Shown: positions 44,411 through 56,534 of the stretch, piece by piece | How positions within the stretch are numbered: the stretch's first letter is position 1 | Layout: the number at the start of each line of letters is the position of its first letter | The notes under the pieces: model-generated | Told to the model about the DNA's origin: nothing | Database searches by the model: none | Seen by the model: the letters and a program-made list of their open reading frames with translations, nothing else | Source: Rapana venosa | Lineage: Eukaryota > Mollusca > Gastropoda > Neogastropoda > Muricidae | Direction of reading: 5' to 3' | Length of the DNA: 64,000 nucleotides | Assembly: GCA_028751875.1 (NCBI GenBank) | Contig: CM054138.1 | Location: forward strand, 40,582,580-40,646,579 | Translations under genes and position numbers: made by a program

Positions 44411-44935
44411 TAACTAAACACCATCTGGAGAGAGAAAAATATCTCACTTATCTCCAAGATCAGACTAATGCGCTCCCTTGTCATATCCATATTTCTGTAT
44501 GCCTGTGAATCATGGACCCTGACTGCAGATTTGGAGAGAAGAGTACAGGCGGTGGAGATGAGATGCTTTCGGAGACTCCTAGGCATCTCCTACAAAGACC
44601 ACATAAGCAACGAAAGTGTGCATAACAGAATCCAGCAAACCATTGGACCCTATGAGAACCTTCTAACAATCATGAAAAAGCGTAAACTTAAATGGTATGG
44701 GCATGTCATAAGATCCAAAGGACTTGCAAAGACAATTTTACAAGGCACTGTCCAAGGAGGAAGAAGAAGAGGCAGACCAAGGAAGAGCTGGGAGGATAAC
44801 ATCAGCGAATGGACAGGCCTAGAACTCAACAAAACCCTGAGAAAGGCAGAACAGAGAGAGGAATGGAGGGAACTGGTTGTTGAGACTTTGAGGTAGTCGT
44901 CAGACTACGGGACAGATAGATAATGATTTTATTTC
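44411..44935 (+). pseudogene. RTE-like LINE, C-terminal end (5'-truncated, frame intact)
   Basis: An open frame reading LNTIWREKNISL, then LYACESWTLTADLERRVQAV, EMRCFRRLLGISYKDHISN, KKRKLKWYGHVIRSKGLAKT, RRRGRPRKSWEDNISEWTG and a stop at 44894-44896. This is the C-terminal region, after the polymerase domain, of the same LINE family as the 8.4-kb relic. It is better preserved, with no stop or frameshift over about 160 codons. It is 5'-truncated, so it is not autonomous. The 3' end GATAGATAATGAT is a short RTE-like tail. Confidence 0.85.
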
Positions 44936-44974
44936 AATGCATAATTTTAAAAAGAATTCATATTCCTGCAGGCA

Positions 44975-45071
44975 TTTACACACACGCACACGCGCATGAC
45001 ATTGATGTGCCAGTGTGAGCATGTGCCTGTATACACACACATGCATATGCACTGCACACACATAAGTACAT

Positions 45072-45104
<33 letters not shown>

Positions 45105-45120
45105 CATGCATATATATTAG
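44975..45120. repeat. CA-rich and (TA)n simple sequence
   Basis: Degenerate CA/GC-rich runs and a TA array at about 45083-45110. Confidence 0.7.
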
Positions 45121-46736
45121 ACACACCTGCGCGCACACATGTGCATGCATGAGCCTGCATACATTCCTACATACACATAATATGGCATGCCACAATCATT
45201 ACTTTAGTTGTCTTTAGACTAGCTTTTTATACTTGGTACAGCATAAATCCCCACTGAGAAACAAATAAAATTTACAATGGTGTAACTAAAGATTGGGAAC
45301 TGCTCAAGCTGCCTGGGAGAGAGGGACAGCATAAAAAAAAGCCTGTGTCACAAAATAGGCCTGTGTCTCATTTCAGTGTAGGTAGTTTGCAGTCATCAGT
45401 ACTGAATACCAGGATGGCTTTTTTCCTTGTTTTTTTCTGTTTGAGTTGTACTCCAGTGTACTGGTCACCTTAAGATGTGTAGAATAGGCCTATCACTCAT
45501 TTGGTCTTTTGTTTGAAACTGTCCTGATGTAACATGAAGGGTGAAAAAGCATACACTGACAGGGATCTCAAGACAGCTTTATCAGTGGAGTCAGATTCCC
45601 TATTATGTACTTGCATGCCCTTGCAGCTCTAGTGTCACAGTTAGGTCACATCCACTTCACACACACACACACACACTAAGTTAAGCCGGAATGCCTGTGA
45701 ACATGACAAGCAATTAGATTTCTGAATTTGTTTCAGTGGTTGATCGGATAATGTTTTGTCTGACTGAGAGCTAAAATGCAATTTTGGGGGGCGTGGGTTT
45801 CATTTTGCCATGAAAGCATTGAGTGTGAACTTTGTTTATATCTATGTGGAGTCACTGTTTAAAACCCATGGGCTTAACGGATATTTACTTAGGTGTTTCT
45901 CAGTTTTCTAATCTCAAAATGGCAGTGTTGTGATCCAATGTCCTGTCAAGTTAATTAATTGTTTGTAATCCGCCTGAGAGAGGGCGCAGCTGGCCTATGC
46001 AACTTCTGGGTCATTGGCAACAGGCAGCTCCGATACTAATCTGGTCTTTCTAATCCACATCGTGGGGAAAATTAGCAGGTCAAACAACAGCACACTTAAA
46101 AAAAAAAAGATTAGATATCTAGAAATGTGAAATGTTTACTCCGGAAAACGGAGAATAGCTGCAGTTTTCAGCTGGAAAAACTGAGAAGCCTCTTCAAATA
46201 ATCAAGACAAACTGAAAAGTTGAGTATTCCAACAATTATTGAATAAAAAGGCAAACCCAAACTATATTTTAATTTCTGTGTTACTATCATAATATTCAAA
46301 GCTTTTTTTTTGTTTGCTAAGCCACAGACCAGACGACAGAACTAACAACGGCAGCACTGAGAAGCAAACAAAAACGAAAACGAAAGGGTATGATGGACCT
46401 GTGGCGACCTTGGCCCCAGGGTATCACCGTTTCTGCCAATCAGATTGTGTGCCTATGAAACACTGTCTACAATGTCACGTCGATATTTAGAGAAAAAAAG
46501 TAAGTTACGTTGACTTTTATTTCGTATAATAACTTGCCGTAAACGAAAACCATTTTACTTAAAAAGGATATGCTGCCTATGCAAGTTGAAATAGCCAAAA
46601 AGTAAGAGAAAAATGTCAGTGAGCGGTCTTTTAAAAGTCATTCACATAATCAGAGTTACATCACTCTAGCTCTGGCATGTAGACATACATGAAAGACACT
46701 GAAACTCATGAACAGCCGTGAGCTTTCAAAATACTT
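45121..46736. other. Intergenic and probable MTHFD1 promoter region
   Basis: Mostly unique sequence with no exon recognised. Whatever drives the exon at 46737 should lie near its right end. I see no clear TATA box or initiator and make no promoter call. Confidence 0.35.
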
Positions 46737-46933
46737 ATGATGGTACTACTTAGGTTAATAGGTAAAAGTTCGCGCAGCGTTGGAGTACATTTTTTCACAG
46801 GGAAGAGTTTTGTCCTCGCACCTCTCACACGATTGTTTACGCAGAGTTACGGATCTTTTTCCACGAGGTCTTTAGTCGACCCGCGACCAGACCCAACAAT
46901 GGCTCAAATTTTGGATGGAAAAGCTGTTTCAAG
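46737..46933 (+). CDS. MTHFD1: C1-tetrahydrofolate synthase (MTHFD1-type), first coding exon
   Basis: Identity rests on near-identity of its last about 105 bases to the 31.1-kb fragment, whose translation is a clear MTHFD dehydrogenase/cyclohydrolase N terminus. The family interconverts methylene-, methenyl- and formyl-tetrahydrofolate using NADP. The exon opens with ATGATG at 46737 and encodes a 54-residue extension rich in Arg, Ser and hydrophobic residues (LLRLIGKSSRSVGVHFF, TRLFTQSYGSFSTRSL). It then reaches an in-frame internal ATG at 46899 (MAQILDGKAVS) that aligns with the usual cytosolic start. It ends CAAG before donor GTAATG, phase 2, the same point at which the processed copy continues TGACATT. 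The extension resembles a mitochondrial presequence. Exons 2 onward were not found by eye in the remaining 17 kb, so intron 1 is long or the gene is broken. Confidence 0.7.
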
Positions 46934-47244
46934 GTAATGATTACGTTTCTTCTCGACAATACAAGCAGTTACGGTCGTTTCTGTTTTCTTTAATGTTTCA
47001 TGTAGACTACAACTGTGGACGTTACAAATTGCATGTTAAAACTCCTGTGAGCTGATTTGTTAAAGAAACAACCGGTCTATCTTCTGGTCAGCTTTTACAA
47101 ACTGCGCAGACCAATTTCCATCGTGACATCAACACGCAACTTCAAAACAAGCTGCTTTCAATTTGAGGTTTTCAGCACTCACGTGAAACTTCGCGCTTTT
47201 CTTGGGGTTTTTTTTGGTTTTTGTTTGTTTCTTGTTTTGTTCGT

Positions 47245-47680
47245 TGGTTAGGCTAGAGGCCTAGAGCAAGGTTGAGATGGTGAGGTGAGATTTTGCCAAT
47301 GCAACTTTTTTGCCCATAGGGTAGCCGCATTCTGACTACGGGGATAATGTATAAACACGACCCCAGTGTGGATGTATTATTCAGTTTATGTATTTTTTGC
47401 CATCCCTTCATACCGGCACAAATGGCTTACTCCTCGGAAAGGCGGAACGGGCACGTGGGCACAAGATGTTCAGCGTGTGTTCACATGGGGACCTTGGTTT
47501 ACAATCTCATCAGTGCATCTTTTGGGGGAGTGGAGTCGGTAGCCTACTGATGTAAACTCTAGGGAAGGGGCGGGGGAAGGGGAGGAGGAAGATCCCCACA
47601 ACGGGCGTCTTGGAGGTGGCTGAACCGGAAGCCATCAGATCCTTGCTTAATAACGTTGTGACCAATATCCCGCCTACCTC
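47245..47680 (-). mobile_element. SINE, tail-B type, near full length
   Basis: The minus strand runs from a degraded head (AACGTTATTAAGCAAGGATC) through linker and core (GAACATCTTGTGCCCACGTG) to tail B. On the plus strand the tail shows GAGGTGAGATTTTGCCAATG and GGTAGCCGCATTCTGACTAC. Its 5' end abuts a poly-C tract (47681-47699). Confidence 0.75.
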
Positions 47681-47699
47681 AACCCCCCCCCCCCCCCCC

Positions 47700-48659
47700 T
47701 CTCTTTTTGTTGTTGTTAAACTATCAGTTATTGAATGGGAATAAAGGGACCTATAATATATCCCTACACACGGTGATTATCTACACAGGCAAGCTAGGAC
47801 TGTGACTGTGAACTTTTAATTAAACTGGTTGTTGGAAAAGTCATAAAATTAATCACTCCACATTTTGTATACAAACTGCTTGACCTTAATGACATGACCT
47901 TGACCTTGATCACAAACTAGCCATTCTCTGATTCTGGCCAGCCTTGCAAGCTATTTCTGAATCAAAATAATATTATTTAAACTAATGTTGATTTTGTTGG
48001 TGGATGTTGTTATGATGACAACAACAAAGACTTGGAAAAAGTAACTTTATACTCTTCAAGATGAAATGGAATTATTAATTAAAAGCCAGACATGGGAGCT
48101 ATTTCAAAACCAAAATTATGTGGAAATGTGATTTGATTTATAGTAGACTTGTGGACATTGTAAGGCATCACTTAAAACTATATACAACAAAAATCCCACA
48201 TTAAATCACACTTCAGCCACTGGTTTCCATGAAAGTAGACTATTAATATATACCTTTTTTTGTTTGTTTTGTTTTGCATTCTGCATTTGATTTATCATAC
48301 ACCAAACCTACATTTTACCTCTGGATGAGTTTGTATAGACCTCAGATGTGTACCCGTTTTTGTTTGTTGTTTTTTTAAAAATGATTTTATAAAATATTTG
48401 CCCTTTTTTATTTATTTGACAAATAAAAAGCCACAACACAAATACTTTGACAAAATTGCCTAAAGGTTAAAATTAGGTATTGTTTAAAATGTGGAATGAG
48501 CTTGTCAAGTTTTTTTTTCTTTTTTTGGTATGTGTTGATTCCAAGGCCTTATTCATTTATTATCTTATTGATTTGAATATGGTTGCTTTACTGTGTAGGG
48601 AAACAAATGGGCTCCCCCCCAAAAAAAAAAAGAAGAAAGTTTTGTGTTTCCATGTTTTT
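47700..48659. other. No gene recognised
   Basis: AT-rich unique sequence inside the presumed MTHFD1 intron 1, including two AAATAAA stretches near 48420. Confidence 0.4.
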
Positions 48660-48770
48660 TTGTTTTTTGTTTTGGTTTTTGCTGTCTCCTCTTCTGTGAC
48701 TTTCATGTCCTACGCTTCTCATTTCAATCTTTCTGCCCCAGCCATTCCAAGACAATGTTCTTAAACAGGC
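48660..48770 (+). repeat. Dispersed repeat X, fragment (copy 4)
   Basis: Shares TTTTTGCTGTCTCC, GTGACTTTCATGTCCTACGC, TCAATCTTTCTGCCCCAGCC and ATTCCAAGAC with the left end of the repeat X copies at 55.06 and 57.65 kb. The rest of the element is absent. Confidence 0.55.
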
Positions 48771-48855
48771 TTAGTACTGAAGTCAGTCTCAAAAGCACAG
48801 TATTAGCATGTATTTCTTCACATCTGGAAGATAGAGACCAACGTGATAGATAAGA

Positions 48856-48882
48856 TATATATATATATATATATATATATTA
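48856..48882. repeat. (AT)n microsatellite
   Basis: About 13 AT units flanked by AGATAA and TTATCT. Confidence 0.85.
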
Positions 48883-48896
48883 TCTTAGATTAGGGG

Positions 48897-49215
48897 TTGT
48901 ATTGGTGGTCTAGAGGTAACGCGCCTGCCTAGAAAGCGAAAAGTCCGGGTCGGAAGTGTGTGGTGGTTCGAATCCCGTTTGGGTCCAAAACTTTTCCCCC
49001 ATCCATTAGACCATGAGTGGTGGTCTGGGTGCTAGTCTTTCAGATGAGACGATAAACTGAGAAAAAATCCACTGTGATAGGGAAACAAATACAGTTGCAG
49101 AGAGGAAAAAAAAAAGGGTGGTGCTGTTCTTGTGGCGACGCGCTCTCCCTGGGGAGAGTAGCCTGAATTTCAGGTAGTCTGCCATGACTTAAAAATGGTA
49201 TAAATATTTTAAAAA
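48897..49215 (+). mobile_element. SINE, tail-C type, full length with internal deletion
   Basis: Head with TGGTCTAGAGGTAACGCGCC and a B box GGTTCGAATCCCG. A 15-20-base duplication or insertion lies between the boxes (GTCCGGGTCGGAAGTGTG). A shortened body follows (ATTAGACCATGAGTGGTGGT, AGACGATAAACTGAG), then tail C (GGTGGTGCTGTTCTTGTGGC). It ends TTAAAAATGGTATAAA. Confidence 0.8.
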
Positions 49216-49314
49216 ATAGAAAGAAATGAAATGGCAGTCTTCTACTTTATGGTTTTCTGTAAAGATCTGTCACTGAACATCTAACGCTTGGTTGTCTTTT
49301 CTTTTTCTTACCTG

Positions 49315-49880
49315 GACAGCTCCCAACTGATCATGATAGCTTTCTTTTCCATCAGTTATCACATTTTTGTTTTGTTTTTGCTGATGATTGTCAGTTATTC
49401 ATCATGAATTCCCACAAAACAGAATGGTCTTGTCTATATTATCACTATACTATATTGAACAGACATTAATCTGAAGATCATAGATAATGACAACAATAGA
49501 CTGATGCTCTTGCTGCCACAAGAAATGTTGCAGAGTGCTGTTAGAAAATCAAGAAGGGATTAAATTCTAACTAGTTGAAAGTTGATGATTAAAAAGCTAA
49601 TATTTTTCTATTAAAAAGCCAAGATCTTACTTTGGGGCCACCACTCAGAAGAGTATTTTGCCTCACTAAGTCTTTGCGTACATAATCGAGGAGATGCCAG
49701 AATTCAATTCTCTTCATCTGTAAAATCTCTTGGTGTCATCCTGGATTCTAATATAGATCTCTTTTAAACAGCACATCTTTGCTATCATAAAGTCTATAAC
49801 TTTTCTTTCGTCTGGGAACACTTAGCAAAATTTACCCTTATTAAGTTGTTTACTAGTTTACACATACATCATACATGCGT
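49315..49880 (+). pseudogene. CR1-like LINE relic (polymerase segment)
   Basis: Several frames together show the reverse-transcriptase order. FCFVFADDCQLFIMNSHKT (near 49366-49420) holds the xADD active-site motif. Downstream is a stretch resembling the usual W-x-N-K-L-K-L region, then the FGPPL-like segment, and then SSVKSLGVILDSNIDLF (near 49716-49766) with the conserved LGVxLD block. Stops and frame changes abound, so it is inactive. It lies in the presumed first intron of the MTHFD1-type gene. Confidence 0.7.
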
Positions 49881-51369
49881 ACATTTACGCATGCACAGGT
49901 GCGTGTGGATGTGGGCATGCACACACACACACACACACACCATATCATCTTTAACATTTGTATATTTTCCATAGAATTAGAAATGAAGTTGAAATGAGCA
50001 CTAATGACTAAGTGTTGGAACTTGAATGGTGTGGATATTGAGTTTTGTCTTCCTGTGCCTGTTGATGACTAACTAAGTGTTGTTCAGTGCCTTCCACCTG
50101 GGATCAAGTTTCTCTAGCACTAACAGTGTTGACGTGAACTGGCTTTGGCAAAAATGCATGGAGTTGAACTTGAAGTGATTGGAGGACTTGAAGGGCTTGA
50201 TTGCCTCCCCTCTTTTGACCATAAGAAATCAAGCTGGTTTTTTCCAGCTCTCTCTTGCTGTACATTTCAAGGATGTTAAGTAGGTCAGGTGCAGAGATAA
50301 TGTTATCTCTGCCTAAACTTGCTTGTAATATTAGGTTTGAGAGAGAGAGAGAGAGGGGGGAAGGGGAAGAGAGAGAGAGAGATGTGTTGGTGTTGCTTTG
50401 ATTTTATATCTGTTCACACAAAGAGATATTAGACAATTCGGGGGGGGTGCTTAAGACATAAGTTGATTGAATTCTGCAATAGTATGATTCCTTGTCAGCT
50501 GCTAAGTAATGCATACAGTTCACAGAAAAGGGCTAAACAATGATAATTACAATAAAAACAATACAAAAATGTGAAAGTAAATTTTGACACAACTGTAACA
50601 ACCAGCTTCTGTAAAAGTTTTGTTATATTTTACCAAACGCCAGCTTAAAATTTTTGAATATTTAGTGTAGGGATGTCACAGAAAAGGAGGGTAAGAAAGG
50701 CTTTAGACACTTAGTCTTACACAAAAAAAATGATGTATGAAATGGATGCTAACAATAGGCTCACCACTGAGATATTTTTTGCTATGCTTGGTGATAAATA
50801 CTTTCAGTTTAAAAAAAAAAAAAGGCACTAGACTATGCTTGGTGATAAATGCTTTCAGTTTTATTTGAAAAAAATAAGGCACTAGCCCTTCTTGCCAAGA
50901 CAGAATATGTGTGTGTGTGTCCCCGGGGGGGAGGGGGGGGATCTCGGACAAACTTTATTCTGCGTCATAGCTGAGCTTTGTGTCTTGTATCCTATTTTGT
51001 TTTGTTTCCATTAAAGACTACCCAGTTCCCTCCACACTCACACACATGCATGCACACATATGCATGCACACACACGCATGTACACACATGCACGCACACA
51101 CACATTACACAAAATTTATCACAAACAGTGATCAGACATTAAAACAAGAATGAACGCACACACCCCAGGTGCAAAATTAATATTCAAACCAATGAGGCGT
51201 TGTACTATGTAGGGTCTTCAGTCTGATTTATCAATTTTGTATTGGTCAGGGGCTACTGATTTGTCTCAGGACTAGTTACATCTAGGTGTTCTCCTTCAGA
51301 AAATTGCAGGTGTTACCTGATTTGGTTGAAGTGATGCTGAGTTATGAGCATTTTTATTTCACGTACGGG
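49881..51369. other. No gene recognised
   Basis: Unique sequence with a CA/GC patch (49870-49940), a GA patch (50339-50382), and a direct repeat of about 45 bases near 50780-50880 (ATGCTTGGTGATAAA...AGGCACTAG twice). CA-rich words lie near 51035-51110. Confidence 0.45.
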
Positions 51370-51475
51370 GTTGGTTAAACAGAGCTCTGAGGTTCATCAA
51401 TGATGCGATTGTTGTGTATGTGGTCATTTTTGCCCACCATGAAGGTAGCCGCATTCCGACTTAACGGCCGGCATG
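51370..51475 (-). repeat. SINE tail-B fragment
   Basis: Reverse tail B: GAGCTCTGAGGTTCATCAAT, GGTAGCCGCATTCCGAC. It forms an inverted pair with the plus-strand copy about 80 bases to its right. Confidence 0.7.
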
Positions 51476-51557
51476 AAATGATGTTAGTTCCTTTACTTAA
51501 AGTTAAACTAAAGAAGTTTTCAGGAGAAATGAACCACTCATTAATTTTTATGTACAT

Positions 51558-51830
51558 TATGAGACTAAACTGAGATGCTGTGTGTGAAGGCACGCAGAAC
51601 ATCTTGCGCACGTCAATTTGACCTGTTTTGCCTTTGGAAGAGTAGGCCATTGTGTGGCAGTAGAAATGGATGACAATTTAAAAAAAAAATGCATGCACAC
51701 TTGTATGTATTCATCATGCTGAAAGTTGGAATGCAGCTACCTTAAAATGGTAAAACGGTTGAAATCACAAAATCTCACCATTGCCGTTGGTGAATCTTGG
51801 ACGGAGATCAAAACAAACCCCCCCCCCCAA
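51558..51830 (+). mobile_element. SINE, tail-B type, core plus tail
   Basis: Core (TGAGACTAAACTGAGATGCT, GAACATCTTGCGCACGTC), the shared middle (GGAAGAGTAGGCCATTGTGT), and tail B (GTTGGAATGCAGCTACCTTA, AATCTCACCATTGCCGTTGG). It ends in C- and A-rich sequence. Confidence 0.8.
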
Positions 51831-52904
51831 ACAAAAAAACCAACAAACAAACAAAAAAAGGAGATGAAAGGGAAAAAAGAGAAATTTTAAGCTGATGTAA
51901 CTTTTTCAGTTTCACCCCATAATTCAAGCCAGCAAAGTAGACATTACCTGTAGAATAATTAATAGAGGTTGTAAGTAGTGACAGTAACAGCAAAGGATTA
52001 TACATGAGGTTATATAATCGTGTGTTTTCACTAATAAATTGGCAGCCCGGAAGCTGTTTACTTGGCTGTGTGATATTTAATTTTAAGATCTATTGACATT
52101 ATTGAACACCAAGCTCTCAGTTTGGAGCTAAGGAAATCATGTTGACCATCACCAGTCACTATAGGCTTTATAATTATAGTATATAGATTTATCATTTTAT
52201 GTTGTTGAATTAGACATCTATCTTTCTGATCATAAGCTTTACAAAAGCAAGTGGAGTTTGGTATCAGATTAGAGTGAGAGAACTCTGCTGAATAATGCTA
52301 TTGAAATCTACATGGTTTGGTTTGAACATAAGGTGACAAATCTTGTGTTTTTTCTTTTGTTATCGGTCATTCTACTAGTATCGGTCACTGACCGAGGACT
52401 GAGACTGTGAGAAATAAAACATGTGTGCTCTGTAAGGTTAAGTGTGTGTGTGTGTGTGTGGGTGGATGGGTAGGTGAGTGGATGGGTGTCTTCGGGAGTA
52501 TCTGTGTGTCTGTGTGTTTATGTGCCTGTGTCATTCTGTGTGTTTGTGTGTGTACAGGAATGGGAAAGGGGCTGTGTATTGGGTGGAATGGTTGGTGGGT
52601 GGGGGTATGAAAGCGGGAGGTGAGCACAGTAGCCCACAATTCCAAAGTGCACCCTTGAGTATATAATCCCACTCAGTTCTGTGGTCCTAGTCTGTCCCTG
52701 GTGAGCTCTGAACAAACTTGATCAGGTCTGGTCCAGAGTGTGCCAATGGAACTGTGCCATGATCACTCTGCGCTGTTTGATGCACTGTTAAATGGGACTG
52801 AGTGTTCTTTTTTTTATGAAAGTAAAAATTTATGGAAAAATTTTCTCTAACTAAGCTTTCTTTGCATTTTCACAGAGAGCAGACAGTGTATCATTTAGTG
52901 TTTA
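51831..52904. other. No gene recognised
   Basis: Unique sequence. A GT/GGT-rich patch lies at 52441-52560. Confidence 0.4.
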
Positions 52905-53100
52905 TGAACTTTTCTCCCATCCACTAGACCATGGGTTGTGGTCTGGGTGCTAGTCTTTCAGATGAGATGAGAAACTGCTCAAGGTCCAGTAAACACTATG
53001 AATTCAGTGCACATAAAAGAACCCACGAGAGTTGTTTCTGGCAAATTTCTGTAGAAAAAAAGCCACTTGCTTAGGGAAACAAGTATGCATACAGTCTGGG
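52905..53100 (+). mobile_element. SINE, tail-C type, body only
   Basis: Body segment from TTTTCTCCCATCCACTAGAC through ATGGGTTGTGGTCTGGGTGC and ATAAAAGAACCCACGAGAG to GAAAAAAAGCCACTTGCTTA. Head and tail C are missing. A G tract follows. Confidence 0.7.
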
Positions 53101-53108
53101 TGATGGGG

Positions 53109-53135
53109 GAGGGGGGGGGGGGGGGGGGGGGGGGG
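53109..53135. repeat. Poly-G tract
   Basis: About 25 Gs after GGAGG. Confidence 0.9.
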
Positions 53136-53612
53136 CAAACAAAGCTACATCCGTGTTCAGTTGAACAAGTGCATGTCATTTGCATGCATATGTATTTGTG
53201 GTGACTGTCTCTCAGTATCATGTCATAAATGATAGCAGATAAGAGATGTCTTATGGTGTCAAGTACACTTGACTTATTTTCAGGAGAAATACTAAAGACA
53301 GTCAGATACCATTACAGCTGGAATAAAGCAGTTTTGTTTTTAAAACCGAAGAAAACGAAACAAATAATGTGACTGCTCAATGTATATGCAGGTCCGATAG
53401 TTACACAAGTACATGTGCCCCATTCCCCCTACAAAAACACCCAACAACAAAAACTCCTACCAAAAGCAACACACACACACACACTCTCTCTCTCTCTCAC
53501 GCCACACACACACACACACACCACACTACACACACTCTCTCTCTCTTGCACGCATGTATACACACACACAATGCACACACATTCTCTCTCTCTCACACAC
53601 AGTGACACAATA

Positions 53613-53690
<78 letters not shown>

Positions 53691-53936
53691 AGAGAGATTT
53701 GATTGCTTTTACACACACTCACTCACACACACACATGCACACACACACACACATGCCACACACCACACACACACACACACACACCGTCTAATATCACTGA
53801 GAGTGAACAGACGTAAAATCGAAGACAACAACAACAACAACAACACGCACGCACGCACGCACGCATGCACGCACACACACACCCCACACACACTCTCTCT
53901 CTGTCTCTCTCTCACTCACTCACTCACTCACTCAAC

Positions 53937-54565
53937 ATGTAGTGAAAAATACACTTGGTATAGCTCCTTTAAAGATGCGTTTGGTCCAGAACAGTATCTG
54001 ATATCGTTAACTAATAAAAGGCTTCGAAGTAATTTACTAAAATTTAGGCTAAGATTGTGTGGTCTTTTGAACTGCAAACAATGGTATATTACAGCAGAGA
54101 CAGACAACAACTCTTGTCCAGCATGTGGAGAAGAAGAAGAAGACGAATTTCATTTTTTGTTTGCTTGTAGAACTTATCATGACATTCGCCAAAAAATTGC
54201 TTTTTTGACAAACCCAACCAACAGGTCCACCAATCTTGTACAAAAGGTGTTATCTTCAAATAATATGTCCGAGCTTAAATCTTTAGCAATATATATAACG
54301 CAGGCTCTAGATAAACGTAAGCAGACTATGAATGAAACGGATCCTATACGTAATAACTGAAAATATTGGTTGGCATTTATCTGGACTTTGGATTATTACT
54401 CATGTCCTTTTCATATTCATTCCTATGTTAATATGTTACTTACAATTACCCCCTTTGACTGATGGGCTTGTAGCTTTTGTCAAATAAAATTCGTTCATTC
54501 GTTCATTCATTCGTTCATTCATTCGTTCATTCATTCGTTCATTCATTCATTCACTCACTCAACAG
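53937..54565 (+). pseudogene. Nimb/I-like LINE, C-terminal end (unit 1)
   Basis: Open frame from about 53940 to a stop at 54358-54360. It begins EKYTWYSSFKDAFGPEQYL, has RLRSNLLKFRLRLCGL and a zinc-knuckle-like CPACGEEEEDEFHFLFAC, and ends NETDPIRNN. The 3' end is CAAATAAAATTCGTTC followed by an (ATTCGTTC/ATTC)n tail, typical of target-primed retroelements. Only the last about 140 codons remain. It is a much younger copy of the type seen as a relic at 18.9 kb. Confidence 0.8.
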
Positions 54566-55059
54566 TCCAAGGTCTTGCCCTACATATATATATATCCTCT
54601 GTCAAGTTAATTGAAAGCACTGTTGAATGGGTGTAAGGCTTATCACACTTGTTTGTTTTGTTTGTATTGTAGGGCATGTGATGAGTGGATTTTTTGGTTT
54701 GTTTTGGTTGGCTGGTTGTTGTTGTTGCTGTTGTTATTGTTTGTGTGTGTGTGACATAGGGGAAGAGATAAGTAGCCTAAGTTGGTGACACAATGGTATT
54801 CACAGGATTCAGTATTGGTTTGTTTGGGTTTTTTTCTTCTTTATCATGTAGACTTCTCTTTTCCCCACCTCTTGTTTTTTACCCTTTCCTTTAGTTGCTT
54901 AAATTAAAAAATCCAAAGCAAAATCAGAAACTAAGATCAGGGAGGTTAAATCAAAAGCAACAGAGGATCTAGGAAAAAGGTTAAAAAAAAAAGAAAAAAG
55001 TTTATGTTATGGTTTAAATTCTTCTTTTTTTTAATTTTTGTTTTTGTTTTTGCTATTAC

Positions 55060-55556
55060 ACCTGTGATGTTCCTATTCTGCTGTCCCCATGCTGCTCATT
55101 TCTTGAAATCTTTCTGCCCCAGCCATACCCAGGCTCATGTCGCATCCTCAGGCCTATAAGGAGCGTATCAATGTAAGACCACCATGAGGTCACCAGCCAG
55201 AGGAGCCCTGCACTGCTGCTGGGTCACTTTGGTGGTGTTCAGTAGTGCCTGTTCTGAGCTAATACACATGTACGCAGGACACCGCCTATTAACCCCATAC
55301 AGATGACAATAATACTTAAGGCCAAGTGAGTTGCCTCCTCCTGTGGACCTCCGACCCCAAAGGCTTTGACAGTAACTTGCCACAGGTACAGAAGTGTATT
55401 GGAAAGCCAAGGTCATGTCAACATAAGGCTTGGGCCACCAAATTAAGGAGTTTAATTGCATGATCCAAGGTGATGAGTAGGATGAAATGTTGCTGCTATG
55501 GATGTGCCCCTGCTTCGAGACTTTTTGTCTTGGCTACAGGTGTTCTCTCTCTCTCT

Positions 55557-55628
<72 letters not shown>

Positions 55629-55905
55629 CTATATATATCCTGGCATCAACTGGGCACAAGGGATACAGGCACCTGCAGTGTTGAGTCAGGTAATTTGAGC
55701 AACATTATCAATATCACATCCGTAAAGTGCATAAAGATTGACTGTGTAGTGTGTGGTCTTTGTCTTCTCAATGAGTCCATAGGCATAGCAAATTCACTTT
55801 GGGTAGGAGCCAGCTGGAGTTAAAAAAATTTTTTTTTTAAAAAGCCCTATGGGATTCAAACCTGCGACCTGTCAGCCAGTAACCTAATAGTACCTTGGTG
55901 GCTGT
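55060..55905 (+). repeat. Dispersed repeat X, copy 2
   Basis: Left end shared with the 48.66-kb fragment (AATCTTTCTGCCCCAGCC). It continues CACTGCTGCTGGGTCACTTT, CCAAAGGCTTTGACAGTAAC and TTGGGCCACCAAATTAAGGA. A CT/CA/TA microsatellite (55543-55635) lies where copy 1 has the MTHFD1 fragment. It resumes CTGGCATCAACTGGGCACAA, CACCTGCAGTGTTGAGTCAG and ends near ACCTTGGTGGCTG. Confidence 0.7.
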
Positions 55906-56216
55906 TTTTGTTTGTTTGTTTGTTCACCATTGTCTTTGTGGTGTGTGTGTGTGTGTGCACGCACGTGCATGCTATTTGTCTTTGTTGGTATCTGTATGCA
56001 CATGTAGTCATCCATGTTTACCACGTGTGTACAGCCAAACATCGATCTATGCATTTATCCTTGTGTGGGTATGTGCAGCATTCAACCATGAACTCTCTTC
56101 TCTCTCACGCACACACACACACACACACCACACTACACACACTCTCTCTCTCTTGCACGCATGTATACACACACACACATGCACACACATTCTCTCTCTT
56201 CACACACAGTGACACA

Positions 56217-56292
<76 letters not shown>

Positions 56293-56534
56293 ATTGAGAG
56301 AGATTTGATTGCTTTTACACACACTCACTCACACACACACATGCACACACACACACACATGCACACACACAACACACACACACACACACCCGTCTAATAT
56401 CACTGAGAGTGAACAGACGTAAAATCGAAGACAACAACAACAAAACAACACGCACGCACGCACGCACGCATGCACGCACACACACACACACACACACTCT
56501 CTCTCTGTCTCTCTCTCACTCACTCACTCACTCA

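Larger units (their letters stand above)
53487..56104 (+). repeat. 2.6-kb tandem duplication, unit 1
   Basis: Contains, in order, CT/CA/TA/GA microsatellites (to 53935), a Nimb/I-like LINE 3' end (53937-54560), a spacer, repeat X (55060-55905), and about 190 bases ending at CAACCATGAACTCTC. The whole order recurs at 56105-58665. The junction falls in a CT/CA microsatellite, which would allow slippage or unequal exchange. Confidence 0.85.

Noticed and set aside
54481..54560. (ATTCGTTC)n as a stand-alone microsatellite
   Set aside because: It directly follows AAATAAAATTC at the end of a LINE coding region, so it is best read as the LINE tail.
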